From Alcanivorax profundi (GTDB lineage: Bacteria > Pseudomonadota > Gammaproteobacteria > Pseudomonadales > Alcanivoracaceae): a stretch of DNA of 64,000 nucleotides. The stretch spans positions 558,001 to 622,000 of the forward strand of contig NZ_QYYA01000002.1 in NCBI RefSeq assembly GCF_003597125.1, read 5' to 3'. The notes under the pieces were generated by a model. It searched no databases. It had not been told where the DNA came from and was given only the letters and a program-made list of their open reading frames with translations. The position numbers and the translations under genes are program-made. Below, one piece after another: positions 8,726-15,999 of the stretch; positions within the stretch are counted from its first letter, which is position 1; each line of letters opens with the position of its first letter.

Positions 8726-8887
8726 GCTCTTTGCCTTTCACAACCAAGGAATTGGAGTACCTCAATGGACGGGCGATCTGTCCATACGGCCATGCATGAT
8801 AACCTGCTATTCGTGGCCTTACACACCAGCGTGATCAGATCTCAGCGATACACCCTGGCTACCGAAAAACGTTACCTCTGAACGCAC

Positions 8888-8917
8888 AAAAAAACGCGGT
8901 CGATGCCGCGTCCTTTT
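8888..8917 (-). terminator. Rho-independent terminator after 9006-9722 gene
   Basis: On the minus strand ACGCGG-CATCGA-CCGCGT is followed by seven T. It ends the DUF3313-porin-secreted protein operon. Confidence 0.85.
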
Positions 8918-9005
8918 GTATCGCTTTTCTGATAAGTACATATCGATCCAAACCCTGCGAGCCCCCCTCAAGCCAGAAAGGGGAGCCGCCATTCAGGGTG
9001 AATCC

Positions 9006-9722
9006 CTAATTCATCTGGATATAAATCTGGTTGTACTCATCCTGCACAGAGGGGATCGGTTTGCTGGGATCCAAATCCATCACCAGGTCCTCCTTCAGCA
9101 CTTCAACCTCATAGCGCCATCCCTCCGGCAACCCTTCCATGGAGGCGCCCAGAGAAGACAACTTCTCGGTGACAACCTTGTTGCCCTGCAAAACGAACTC
9201 ATTGCCTTGATCGTCCACTATCTTGTAAACCGGCAAGCCAGCTTTCCATTCCAGCTTCTGATACTTGGCAGGCGAGAAAACGGTATATTTTGGAATGCTC
9301 ATGGTGCCCGGCGGCAGGTTGGCCCCAAACCGCATCTTGGTTCCGGCTACGTCAACTGGATCCGACATCATCAGACCCACCACATCTGACGACCACCACT
9401 GCGGGCCATTCTTGAACACTGCACGCGCACCAAACTCCTGGGCAAGGGAGGTCAAATCTAACGCCCCCCACCACTCAAGGTCACATTCCGCGTTATGCGA
9501 AGTGCTATAGATATCGTTGCCCTTCTCACCATAATCGAATACCAGCTCGCAATAGCGGTATCCTCTGGATTCTTCCAGGACATGCATTTTCAGCACTTTT
9601 TCTTCACCAGAACCCGTCGACATGGTGACATCCGCAACCGCCATCTGCGCACCTGCAACAGAGAGTACGAATGCCCCGGCAACCCAACTGGCCCCACGCA
9701 AATTTGACTTCCCTTTATTCAT
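9006..9722 (-). CDS. Secreted protein of unknown function
   Basis: A 238-residue protein with a classical signal peptide (basic MNKGKSNLR, hydrophobic core, cleavage near AVA-D at ~30). The mature domain contains two cysteines (RYCELVF, NAECDLEW) that may pair. I recognise no family. It is the last gene of an operon with the OprB-like porin (36 bp upstream) and the DUF3313-like lipoprotein, followed by a terminator. A GGAG site sits 7 bp before the ATG. A role at the cell envelope together with the porin is an inference from operon context. Confidence 0.8.
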   Translation of the reverse strand: MNKGKSNLRGASWVAGAFVLSVAGAQMAVADVTMSTGSGEEKVLKMHVLEESRGYRYCELVFDYGEKGNDIYSTSHNAECDLEWWGALDLTSLAQEFGARAVFKNGPQWWSSDVVGLMMSDPVDVAGTKMRFGANLPPGTMSIPKYTVFSPAKYQKLEWKAGLPVYKIVDDQGNEFVLQGNKVVTEKLSSLGASMEGLPEGWRYEVEVLKEDLVMDLDPSKPIPSVQDEYNQIYIQMN

Positions 9723-9758
9723 TATTGACTCCGTATTGAATTTATTTTGTAGAACGCA

Positions 9759-11051
9759 TCAAATGTTTGCCCGCATGCGGATCCCGGCAACAACAACATC
9801 GTCCTCATCAGGATTAAGTGCGGGGTTTACGATATATTGCAGCGAAGGGGTGATAGTGAAATTCCTTATCAATGGGAAGCGATAAAAAACCTCTGAACTA
9901 TATTGCTCACGCAGTAGTTCATTAGACGGGTTGCCCCAGCCAACCGCAACACCGAGCACGTCCCGTGCGGCGCCAGCCTTACTGTTGAAACCCACACCAA
10001 GCCCCGCGACAAAGTCCTGTTCAAATGTGGAGGCATCACCGTCCGATATCCCTCCAAGCACGTAGGGCATCCAGCGGTCATCAAGCAACTTGCTGACCAG
10101 AAAGGTCATGCCCTTGCCAGATTGAACGCCCGCCTTCTCCTTGGCATCCTGGTGCCAGAGCTGCACCTGTACCTTGTCCCACCGCGCATTTTCAATGCTA
10201 TTGGGCAACCACCGGAATTCTACTGAGCTGTAGTATTCCTCTTCTTCAATGGAATCAAAGGGGTTTTCCGCTGACTTCGCATTGGCATCGTGGGCACCTG
10301 CCACCACAACAAAACCCGGAGAGACCATGAACGCCCCTCCGGCCCCCAGGCCTCGACCCGGCAAAGGCTTGCTAAGGCTGCTTTGAAGTGAAGGGTTAAC
10401 AAAACCCTTCTTGGCTCCGGAAAGAGCATGGGCGTTATACCAACTGATCGCGCTGATTTTACCGCCAATCAACTTCAGGCGGCCGCCCATGGCCGTCTGA
10501 CGCCAGGCCAGTTCTGTCCAGGCACCACCAAAATCGCTGAACCCTGTAGCGGTAGGTACAATGCTGCCGATTTCACGGAACAGACTGGTCGGAGGGATTT
10601 CCGAATCCAGGGTATGGCGATCCTCAAAACGGAACGACAGAGATCCCTTATTGGGGCCGTTACGATCGAACAGCGTCCATACCCCCTGAAACTCAGCCCG
10701 GCCTGCAGCAGCATCGTCCGTATCGATATCCTCCACGTCGACCTGCTGATACAGCGCCTGATAGCTCAGCTGAACATTCAGCCCATAATTTTTTTTGAGC
10801 GATTTTTTGGCCTCAAACCACGGAGAGAGCGCATCCTGGAGAATGTCTGATCGCAACCAGGAACCAACAGGGATCGCATCCTGAGCAAGATCATCTGTCA
10901 CACTGTCGCCACCTTCCAATGGGACAGCATTGTATTGCTTGACAGCCTCAGTGCTCTTTTCAGAGTCCGCTTCCATAGCGAGTCCGTTCGTTGACGCACA
11001 CACCAAAAGCACCCCGGCAGGAAGCGTCCATAACGGCTGTTTTTCTGGCAT
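9759..11051 (-). CDS. OprB-like carbohydrate-selective porin family protein
   Basis: A ~430-residue outer-membrane beta-barrel with a signal peptide ending near GLA-MEA. Alternating hydrophobic strands fill residues ~60-430 and the last strand has the OprB-family ending 'NPALNPDEDDVVVAGIRMR'. The mature N-terminus (WLRSDILQDALSPWFEAKKSLKKNYGLNVQLSYQALYQ) is also typical of OprB. OprB porins pass sugars or other small solutes through the outer membrane; the substrate here is unknown. I chose the ATG at 11051 because GGTGGTG stands 6 bp before it; upstream GTG/TTG codons to 11066 would add residues MVVKK and cannot be excluded. It lies 20 bp after the DUF3313-like gene. Confidence 0.85.
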   Translation of the reverse strand: MPEKQPLWTLPAGVLLVCASTNGLAMEADSEKSTEAVKQYNAVPLEGGDSVTDDLAQDAIPVGSWLRSDILQDALSPWFEAKKSLKKNYGLNVQLSYQALYQQVDVEDIDTDDAAAGRAEFQGVWTLFDRNGPNKGSLSFRFEDRHTLDSEIPPTSLFREIGSIVPTATGFSDFGGAWTELAWRQTAMGGRLKLIGGKISAISWYNAHALSGAKKGFVNPSLQSSLSKPLPGRGLGAGGAFMVSPGFVVVAGAHDANAKSAENPFDSIEEEEYYSSVEFRWLPNSIENARWDKVQVQLWHQDAKEKAGVQSGKGMTFLVSKLLDDRWMPYVLGGISDGDASTFEQDFVAGLGVGFNSKAGAARDVLGVAVGWGNPSNELLREQYSSEVFYRFPLIRNFTITPSLQYIVNPALNPDEDDVVVAGIRMRANI

Positions 11052-11071
11052 TTTTTTCACCACCAATATTA

Positions 11072-11707
11072 TTATTTACGGGTATCGTCGAAAACGCCCA
11101 GAAGAATAGAGAGCAAATCTTCACTCGCCACAACCAGGGCCTGGTCGAAATCATCGACCCCCAGTTTCTGTCGAGCGTTGTTGAGGTTTTCCCCTGTCAG
11201 TTCGCGAATGCCCGCTCCCATCAACTCGCCGGTATAGGTATCAGTCACCCGAGTCTCAAGGTACAGGCGAATTTCCTGATCGCGTATCCCTGCTACCTTG
11301 GTCAGCTCGACAGCCACAAGCGCGGTAGGAATATACTCATAAGCGGCCAGTGACTTGTCAGATACATTCACCCCGGTGATGGCCGTTTCCATTCGCAAGG
11401 TGCCTTTGCCGGGCTTGTCTGTGATTTCCAGTACATTGCCGACCCCTGTACGAATAACATTGGTGATGCTGTTCTGTATATCCACCAGCGTTTTCATGCT
11501 CACCTGCTCGGTGGGTTGCGGCTCAGGATACGCCACCACTTTCTCTACAATGGCATGAGAGTAATCATTGGCATTGAAGTCGGGTGAGATATAGCGAAAC
11601 ACCACCTGATCATCGGGCGAGGTTACCGACTGAAGCTGGCTATAATATTCCTGGGACAGGAACCCTGAAGGGCTGACTTTCGGTTGGGACTGACAACCTG
11701 CCACCAA
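11072..11707 (-). CDS. DUF3313-like lipoprotein, signal peptide interrupted by amber codon
   Basis: The open part encodes ~211 residues of a DUF3313-type periplasmic lipoprotein (motifs FSQEYYS-like 'FLSQEYYSQLQ', VRVTDTYTGELMG-like 'TRVTDTYTGELMGAGIREL'). Its lipobox LVAGC is intact, but the natural start is the ATG at 11749, preceded by AGGGG, and the reading frame from it is M-K-R-stop-P-V-F-A-A-L-A-T-A-L-L-V-A-G-C. The TAG is at 11738-11740. Expression would require suppression, or a poor internal TTG/GTG start (11707/11704) that deletes the signal peptide. Either the gene is a recent pseudogene or the base is an error. It heads the operon with the porin gene. Confidence 0.8.
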   Translation of the reverse strand: MVAGCQSQPKVSPSGFLSQEYYSQLQSVTSPDDQVVFRYISPDFNANDYSHAIVEKVVAYPEPQPTEQVSMKTLVDIQNSITNVIRTGVGNVLEITDKPGKGTLRMETAITGVNVSDKSLAAYEYIPTALVAVELTKVAGIRDQEIRLYLETRVTDTYTGELMGAGIRELTGENLNNARQKLGVDDFDQALVVASEDLLSILLGVFDDTRK

Positions 11708-11737
11708 TAGAGCGGTAGCAAGCGCGGCAAAAACCGG

Positions 11738-11740
11738 CTA
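11738..11740 (-). other. In-frame amber codon at codon 4 of the DUF3313-like gene
   Basis: The minus-strand reading ATG AAA AGG TAG CCG GTT begins at 11749 after an AGGGG site. Codons before and after the TAG form one continuous lipoprotein signal peptide, so a single base substitution (TAC/TAT/CAG/TGG to TAG) is the simplest explanation. Confidence 0.85.
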
Positions 11741-11749
11741 CCTTTTCAT

Positions 11750-12168
11750 GTTTTTCCCCTAGACAAGATAAATAAAATCAATCAATGGACGGCCAAGCTC
11801 AACATTCAGGCGAGTTAACGAAATCCGTGCTGCTTCAAGCTTCAACCGTTCGTTAAAGATACCCGAAAAAATCAGGGAAAAACTGCGCGCCGTTAACGTT
11901 CCCCACTCCCAGCTGACGAATGGAGTTCACCAATGAATCCGCTGCACTATCCTGACGCAGCCCGCTCAGAAAATGGGTCATTTTCATGCGCCTTGGGATA
12001 AATCTGCCCACTGAATTACGGCGCTTTTTTCATAAGCAAATCCACGGCTACACTCTATTGCGTACTCGGGAGGTTGAGCAAGGCAAACAGAGGCACACTT
12101 GCGTGCTTTTACGGCAAGTGAGATATGCTTGTGGCACGCAACATGATGGCGACAGGGCGACGATCCAG
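11750..12168. other. Non-coding gap between two minus-strand genes
   Basis: No convincing gene is seen in this 419-bp stretch. It should contain the promoter of the DUF3313-porin operon and the 3' end of the antiporter transcript. The only structure I see is a 7-bp-arm hairpin at 12096-12120 (CACTTGC/GCAAGTG) without a T-tract. Confidence 0.6.
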
Positions 12169-13131
12169 CTAGCCAAGCCATCCTGAAAAGCTGGCCCAGA
12201 CATAGAATCCATAGCCGCACAGCAACACCGCCCCCTCTATTCGTGTGAGACGGCGGCTTGTGTAGAGGAAAAGCAACAACAGCAAGGAGGTGCCGAGCAT
12301 GATCCATTGATCTATCTCAATCACCCTCACAGGCATCGGCAGTGGCTGCATAAATGCGGATATTCCCAGTATCCCCAGCAAGTTGAAAATGTTGCTTCCG
12401 AGAATATTTCCAACCGCCACATCGGCCTGCTTTCGCAACGCGGACATAACAGAGATCGTTAATTCCGGCAGCGACGTTCCAACCGCGACAAGGATCAAAC
12501 CGACTACTGCCTCCGGGATTCCCATGGACACAGCAATACTGCTGGCTGCTACGACAAAAACCTGTGAGCCGGCAATCAACACGCACAATCCCGCAACCAG
12601 CACCCCTACCGTAATCGCCAGATTACCAGTCACCCTCGGCACCGCAGCAGTTTCCGCTTCATGTACTTGTGCCGAGGGCAGGCCACCGGAACGCTCTGTC
12701 CAATAAGCCAGCGACAGATACCCGGTTAAACCAAGTAGTAGCAGGGCAGCATCCCAATGGTCCAGGCTGCCTCCCGCCCCAAGAGCCACACAAAGCAGGC
12801 TGGCTGCGACGACACACATCGCATCTCGACGAAGCGCCAACGGGGTTACTGTCAGTGGCGTAATCAATGCGCACACGCCAAGGATAAGAAGCACATTGCC
12901 GATGTTGCTGCCCACCACATTGCCAATCGCAATATCTGGCTTTCCTTCAATCGCAGCATTCACCGACACCACCAATTCGGGAGCCGAGGTACCAAAGCCG
13001 ACGATGACAAGCCCACTCAGAAGTGGGGATACACCAACACGATGGGCAAGCGCCAGCGCCCCCCGGATCAGCATTTCACCGCCCAGGGTTAACAACAACA
13101 AACCAAGAATAAAAAGCAAAACGCCTGTCAT
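12169..13131 (-). CDS. Calcium/sodium antiporter, CaCA family (YrbG-like)
   Basis: A 320-residue inner-membrane cation exchanger with ten hydrophobic helices in two homologous halves. The two alpha repeats are clear: GTSAPELVVS with GNVVGSNIGN in the first half and GTSLPELTIS with GNILGSNIFN in the second. These acidic and polar residues bind the exchanged cations. The family exports Ca2+ (or takes up Na+) across the cytoplasmic membrane. A central hydrophilic loop (~155-175) separates the halves. Downstream and upstream are non-coding stretches; it lies at the edge of the cassette array, after the last attC-like site, and is probably chromosomal backbone. Confidence 0.92.
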   Translation of the reverse strand: MTGVLLFILGLLLLTLGGEMLIRGALALAHRVGVSPLLSGLVIVGFGTSAPELVVSVNAAIEGKPDIAIGNVVGSNIGNVLLILGVCALITPLTVTPLALRRDAMCVVAASLLCVALGAGGSLDHWDAALLLLGLTGYLSLAYWTERSGGLPSAQVHEAETAAVPRVTGNLAITVGVLVAGLCVLIAGSQVFVVAASSIAVSMGIPEAVVGLILVAVGTSLPELTISVMSALRKQADVAVGNILGSNIFNLLGILGISAFMQPLPMPVRVIEIDQWIMLGTSLLLLLFLYTSRRLTRIEGAVLLCGYGFYVWASFSGWLG

Positions 13132-13317
13132 AGTGCTATGCAGCCTCTACCCAACCATGAATTGGCATTTACTCCCTCGCTGCCAACTGCATCAGAATGA
13201 TGCCGGCAGGATCAACATCCTATTTAGCCCGATACAAATAATAATAATTGACCACAATACGTAGTGTTTATGCCTTGTAGGGTTTTCACCTTCTAATGGA
13301 AAAATGAACATTTTGCC

Positions 13318-13365
13318 ATCCAACGCTGCATTCTAATGCTTTTCGGCAGCAGTGCCTTGTTATGC
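13318..13365 (-). repeat. attC-like site 5 (downstream of 13393-13602 gene)
   Basis: Minus-strand order is R'' GCATAAC ... R' GTTGGAT, 48 bp. R' fits the GTTRRRY consensus exactly, and CTGC/GCAG arms inside allow folding. It starts 27 bp after the stop of the small membrane protein gene. Confidence 0.7.
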
Positions 13366-13392
13366 GTTTTCACTTTCGATGCAGAGAAAAGC

Positions 13393-13602
13393 TCACCGCG
13401 CCCAAGGTTGCCACACCAATAGCAACCCAGCCACTAACAGTAAAACGCCCATTATCACTGCCTCCTCAGGTGAAGCATGGATAGCCCCTCTCATTCCTGA
13501 GGGAGACTTTACCCCTGTGCCATGCAATCCATTGAAAACGACGGCAGCGCCCAGGCCAGTGAATAGAACACCAACAATCATAAGTCCCGAATCTTGCCGC
13601 AT
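13393..13602 (-). CDS. Small membrane protein (cassette gene)
   Basis: A 69-residue protein with two predicted membrane helices (residues ~5-25 and ~45-65) joined by a loop with HGTGVKSPSGMRG. No family is recognised. A purine-rich AGAGGGAG site precedes the ATG by about 8 bp. The gene fills the cassette between attC-like sites at 13619-13742 and 13318-13365. Small two-helix membrane proteins are frequent among integron cassettes, but no function can be given. Confidence 0.6.
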   Translation of the reverse strand: MRQDSGLMIVGVLFTGLGAAVVFNGLHGTGVKSPSGMRGAIHASPEEAVIMGVLLLVAGLLLVWQPWAR

Positions 13603-13618
13603 CGCGTATCTCCCTCTT

Positions 13619-13742
13619 GCATAACGCTTGGCTCACAGGAAAATTGCGAGCTTATGCACGCCTGGGGTCAGGCCCCCCAATTCTCTCTGAGCGCCAGATT
13701 TGGGAAAGGAGAAACCTGACCCCGATGATGTATATGTTATGC
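13619..13742 (-). repeat. attC-like site 4, with nested inner site
   Basis: The outer boxes on the plus strand are GCATAAC (13619-13625) and GTTATGC (13736-13742), giving 124 bp. A compact 39-bp site is nested at 13619-13657 (GCATAAC...CTTATGC with GGCTCACA/TTGCGAGC arms). The remainder holds an 85-bp insert with GGGGTCAGG/CCTGACCCC arms. Confidence 0.6.
13664..13723. repeat. GGGGTCAGG...CCTGACCCC palindromic insert in attC-like site
   Basis: Nine-base inverted arms (13664-13672 and 13715-13723) enclose 42 bp. The element lies between the compact attC-like core and the outer GTTATGC box and may be a small insertion. Confidence 0.5.
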
Positions 13743-13743
13743 A

Positions 13744-14141
13744 TTACTTGGCACCGATACTGTTTTTGACCTTATTGTTTAGCTCAACAAACCTTCTTAC
13801 AAGCTGATCGCAAACGTTTTTTTCAGCACCGCAACGAGCACTAGTTTCAATAAAAATTGAGCCTTCCTTCTGTATTATTTGACGTTTTACATACGAAGGG
13901 TGAGCCGGATGCGTTTCTGGCGTAAATGAATACAGCGCCCTTTCTGACTTAACTTCTGCTATTTGCCAACCACGATCCACTCTTACTTGCACATCAGGAT
14001 TTGATTTCATCGTCTCCAACAGCTCTGAGACAGCCAACCCATCTGAATTTTGACCTTCATACCCGAGTTCCTCCTTAACTGGGGAAGCAACCCCACAGCC
14101 AAAAGCGAAGCCGCAAATACCAGAACAGATATTTTCTTCAT
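13744..14141 (-). pseudogene. Cassette gene for a lipoprotein, frameshifted in its signal peptide
   Basis: The ATG at 14141 follows AGGGAACC and starts M-K-K-I-S-V-L-V-F-A-A-S-L-L-A, a lipoprotein signal peptide. At 14097/14098 the frame must shift by one base to continue as C-G-V-A-S-P-V-K-E-E-L-G, which would complete the lipobox LLAC and join the ~115-residue mature domain ending at 13744. As written, frame 0 continues LLAVGLLPQL and ends without the domain. The mature part (VSELLETMKSNPDVQVRV, HPSYVKRQIIQ) matches no family I know and has cysteines in ARCGAEKNVC. The stop lies one base before an attC-like site. A one-base deletion or an assembly error explains it equally well. Confidence 0.7.
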
Positions 14142-14155
14142 CGGTTCCCTCATAT

Positions 14156-14233
14156 GCATAACGCCAGGCGCAGCGGCCAAATTGGAGCGGGGAACGAGCG
14201 GGAATTTGATCCGCCTTCCGCCGCTTCTTATAC
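14156..14233 (-). repeat. attC-like site 3
   Basis: Plus-strand boxes GCATAAC (14156-14162) and CTTATAC (14227-14233) bound 78 bp with CAAATT/AATTTG and GCGGC/GCCGC arms. The minus-strand end GGCCGCTGCGCCTGGCGTTATGC region is nearly the same as in site 2. The R'' box is degenerate (GTATAAG). Confidence 0.65.
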
Positions 14234-14235
14234 AT

Positions 14236-14620
14236 TTAGCCTTCATATTCCGGCCAGTGTTTTAAAAATAGCTCACGCCTTATACTTTCAGCCGCTTTAT
14301 ATCCGGCCTCATAGGCCTTGCCACACCAAAATAGGCCCGCAATCGGGTTTACTTCACTTTCCACGCCATAAGCATATATCGCGCATAGCCTTATAGAGGA
14401 AGCCACGGAGCCATCAAACGCAAGATAGTTAAACTCTGCTATCGCAGCAGATGGATCCTTTCCACGTTCGAAGTCCTTAGTATTGGTGCGATATTCATCA
14501 ATCCAAGGTTCGCCTTCGGCTTTGGCGACTTTGTTGGCTACGATAAAATGCTTTTTGTAATCAGCTGCGCCTGCCAAGGCTGGCAAAAAAAAACAATGCG
14601 GCTAAAAAGATCCTCAGCAA
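14236..14620 (-). pseudogene. Cassette gene for a Sel1-like exported protein, frameshifted in a T9 run
   Basis: A strong AAGGAG site precedes the TTG at 14620, which starts M-L-R-I-F-L-A-A-L-F-F, a signal peptide. The minus-strand homopolymer T9 (plus-strand A9 at 14585-14593) puts the following bases out of frame; with eight T the protein reads L-P-A-L-A-G-A-A-D-Y-K-K-H-F, giving an ALA-G cleavage site and the ~110-residue mature domain to 14236. That domain has a Sel1-like pattern (AAIAEFNYLA...RLCAIYAYGVESEVNPIAG...CGKAYEAGYKAAES) that suggests a helical repeat. The tract could be a slipped-strand switch, a fixed mutation or a sequencing error. Confidence 0.7.
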
Positions 14621-14644
14621 AACTATACTCCTTGGATTTTCTGT

Positions 14645-14696
14645 GCATAACGCCTGGCGCAGCCGCCGAAGGTCGGTCTGCTGCTACTTGTTACGT
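14645..14696 (-). repeat. attC-like site 2
   Basis: Minus-strand order is ACGTAAC (14696-14690) ... GTTATGC (14651-14645), 52 bp. AAC/GTT, GCAGC/GCTGC and CCGA/TCGG arms fold into the usual attC hairpin. It starts one base after the stop of the 14698-15207 gene. Confidence 0.75.
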
Positions 14697-14697
14697 T

Positions 14698-15207
14698 CTA
14701 CACCGCCACAGCATGAATATTAAGCCGTGATTGAGTACGTAGTTTGATAATACGTACAGTCTCTTCGAAATAAACTCGTAATTCGAGGCCGCTATACTCT
14801 GGCAGTTTCATCCAGACATTTTCGGCTGGCATAAGCTCAAGACCCTCTAACTTTTCACATGCCTGCTGGGCCTCAGCATCTGCGCAAGAATTACCGGATG
14901 CGACCAAAACTAACTTAGCAGCACCCTCTGATGTATTTTTAACCCGTATGGATCGTTCTCGCTCGATATCGTAGGAAAGCCTTCCCCTCGTAAACTGCGG
15001 CCAGATTGGCACAATGACTCCAATCATTAATGATTTACTCTTGAACGGATGCGAGCAGACTTCTAATTCTTCAGTTTCGTAGCAATCCAATTTCTCGAAA
15101 TCATCATGCTTGTATCCGACGGGATCAGATACAGCCATGTACTCATCCTTAGCCAGGACAGTACATCCACCAACCATTAATGCCACTAGTAGCGCTAGAA
15201 ATCTCAT
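14698..15207 (-). CDS. Putative lipoprotein (cassette gene)
   Basis: A 169-residue protein with an intact lipoprotein signal peptide, MRFLALLVALMVGGC, lipobox VGGC at 12-15. The mature domain has two cysteine pairs (DCYETEELEVC and SCADAEAQQAC) and a predicted beta-rich C-terminal half. A similar sequence is not known to me. The gene fills the cassette between attC-like sites at 15218-15275 and 14645-14696 and, like many cassette genes, has only a weak ribosome-binding site. It is the only exported cassette product here with an undamaged signal peptide. Confidence 0.7.
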   Translation of the reverse strand: MRFLALLVALMVGGCTVLAKDEYMAVSDPVGYKHDDFEKLDCYETEELEVCSHPFKSKSLMIGVIVPIWPQFTRGRLSYDIERERSIRVKNTSEGAAKLVLVASGNSCADAEAQQACEKLEGLELMPAENVWMKLPEYSGLELRVYFEETVRIIKLRTQSRLNIHAVAV

Positions 15208-15217
15208 TATTTAATCA

Positions 15218-15275
15218 ACGTAACGCCGCGAGCAGCGGCGCGTGTTTTTGCGTACGCTGCCTTGCCTGGTTAAGT
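15218..15275 (-). repeat. attC-like site 1 (upstream edge of array)
   Basis: Minus-strand order is ACTTAAC (15275-15269), an exact RYYYAAC box, to GTTACGT (15224-15218), 58 bp. GCAGCG/CGCTGC arms are present inside. GTTAGGC, the classic integron core, occurs 13 bp further upstream at 15294-15288 (minus strand), perhaps the border of a lost cassette. Confidence 0.7.
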
Positions 15276-15784
15276 GGCGACACACCAGCCTAACCAAAGA
15301 CCACGATGTGAGCCTGCGAACCAGACTACATTTATGGCACCCGCAAGGACTTAAACCCTGAAGACACTCCCAACCTGAAATGTGGCCGCCCACAACGAAT
15401 GGGAAAACCGAGCCACAACCTCATATTCTTCTAACGGCAACCAAAAACATGGCCATGGCACCGACGTGGAATCTTGCTATGCCACAGAAAAATCAGAGCC
15501 ATTTAACAGCGTATTAAGTCGAACGAATCGACTTAACTCAATTCGACATATTTATTTTCGCCTTTGCGGTTTAACCCGCAAAAACTTCCGCACTAACAAT
15601 TACTTAAGCCGTAGCTGAGAACTTCTCCCATCCGACAAAACTCGAATCGTTCGACATAATGCCGGGACGACCGTACTGTTCCGCCGATTTACCCCTCGAA
15701 TAAAAGCACTCTATATCAATCACTTAGCCTTTTCTGTAAGCCATATCTTACACACCATGCCCTGCTATCCGTTGAGCACGGCTT

Positions 15785-15804
15785 ATGCCACTAATTAGTG
15801 GCAT
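15785..15804 (+). other. Perfect 20-bp palindrome
   Basis: ATGCCACTAATTAGTGGCAT is perfectly self-complementary and is followed by CATTTTT on the plus strand. It could be a terminator hairpin or a protein-binding site. Confidence 0.6.
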
Positions 15805-15847
15805 CATTTTTCCGGGCCGGTTTCGGTTTTTCTTCCAACGATCCGGT

Positions 15848-15872
15848 TGCGCCTGCAGGCAGGCTCCCACGA
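15848..15872. repeat. REP-like element (GTGGGAGCC type)
   Basis: The minus strand reads GTGGGAGCCTGCCTGCAGGC, the form of REP repeats widespread in Pseudomonas relatives. It is intergenic. Confidence 0.55.
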
Positions 15873-15950
15873 AAGACCGCCCAAACCAATCCGGTTTTGA
15901 CTTTGGCTTTCCTCATAGCTCAAAGCTCGTAGCTGATTTTCCCCAACCAT

Positions 15951-15975
15951 AAAAAAACGCGACCGAAGCCGCGTT
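15951..15975 (-). terminator. Rho-independent terminator of acyl-CoA dehydrogenase gene
   Basis: On the minus strand AACGCG-GCTTCGGT-CGCGTT runs into a T-tract, 25 bp after the 16000 stop codon. Confidence 0.85.
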
Positions 15976-15999
15976 CTTGTTCGACATCCCCTGGGGGAA

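Larger units (their letters stand above)
13318..15275 (-). mobile_element. CALIN: integron cassette array without integrase
   Basis: Four small minus-strand genes are each followed within a few bases by an attC-like site whose ends are AAC/GTT core boxes and whose inner part folds. The five sites are 13318-13365, 13619-13742, 14156-14233, 14645-14696 and 15218-15275. No tyrosine recombinase gene is present in the window. The region is visibly richer in A+T than its neighbours, and three of the four products are predicted to be exported, which is common for cassette genes. Confidence 0.75.
15276..15999. other. Gene-poor A+T-rich flank of the cassette array
   Basis: I see no credible gene in these 720 bp; small open frames here lack start signals and protein-like composition. 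It holds a hairpin (AAGTCG/CGACTT at 15517-15535), distant inverted repeats (TCGAACGAATCGA near 15519 and TCGAATCGTTCGA near 15642, one mismatch), a 20-bp palindrome, a REP-like element and a terminator. It may be the relic of a lost integrase end of the integron, but no integrase remnant is recognisable. Confidence 0.5.

Noticed and set aside
15211-15393. 60-codon minus-strand frame that would be the next cassette gene
   Set aside because: It runs through the attC-like site itself and does not stop before it, unlike the other cassette genes.
15382-15618. 78-codon plus-strand open frame beside the cassette array
   Set aside because: No ribosome-binding site, Asn/Ser/Arg-rich random-like sequence, and opposite to the array direction.
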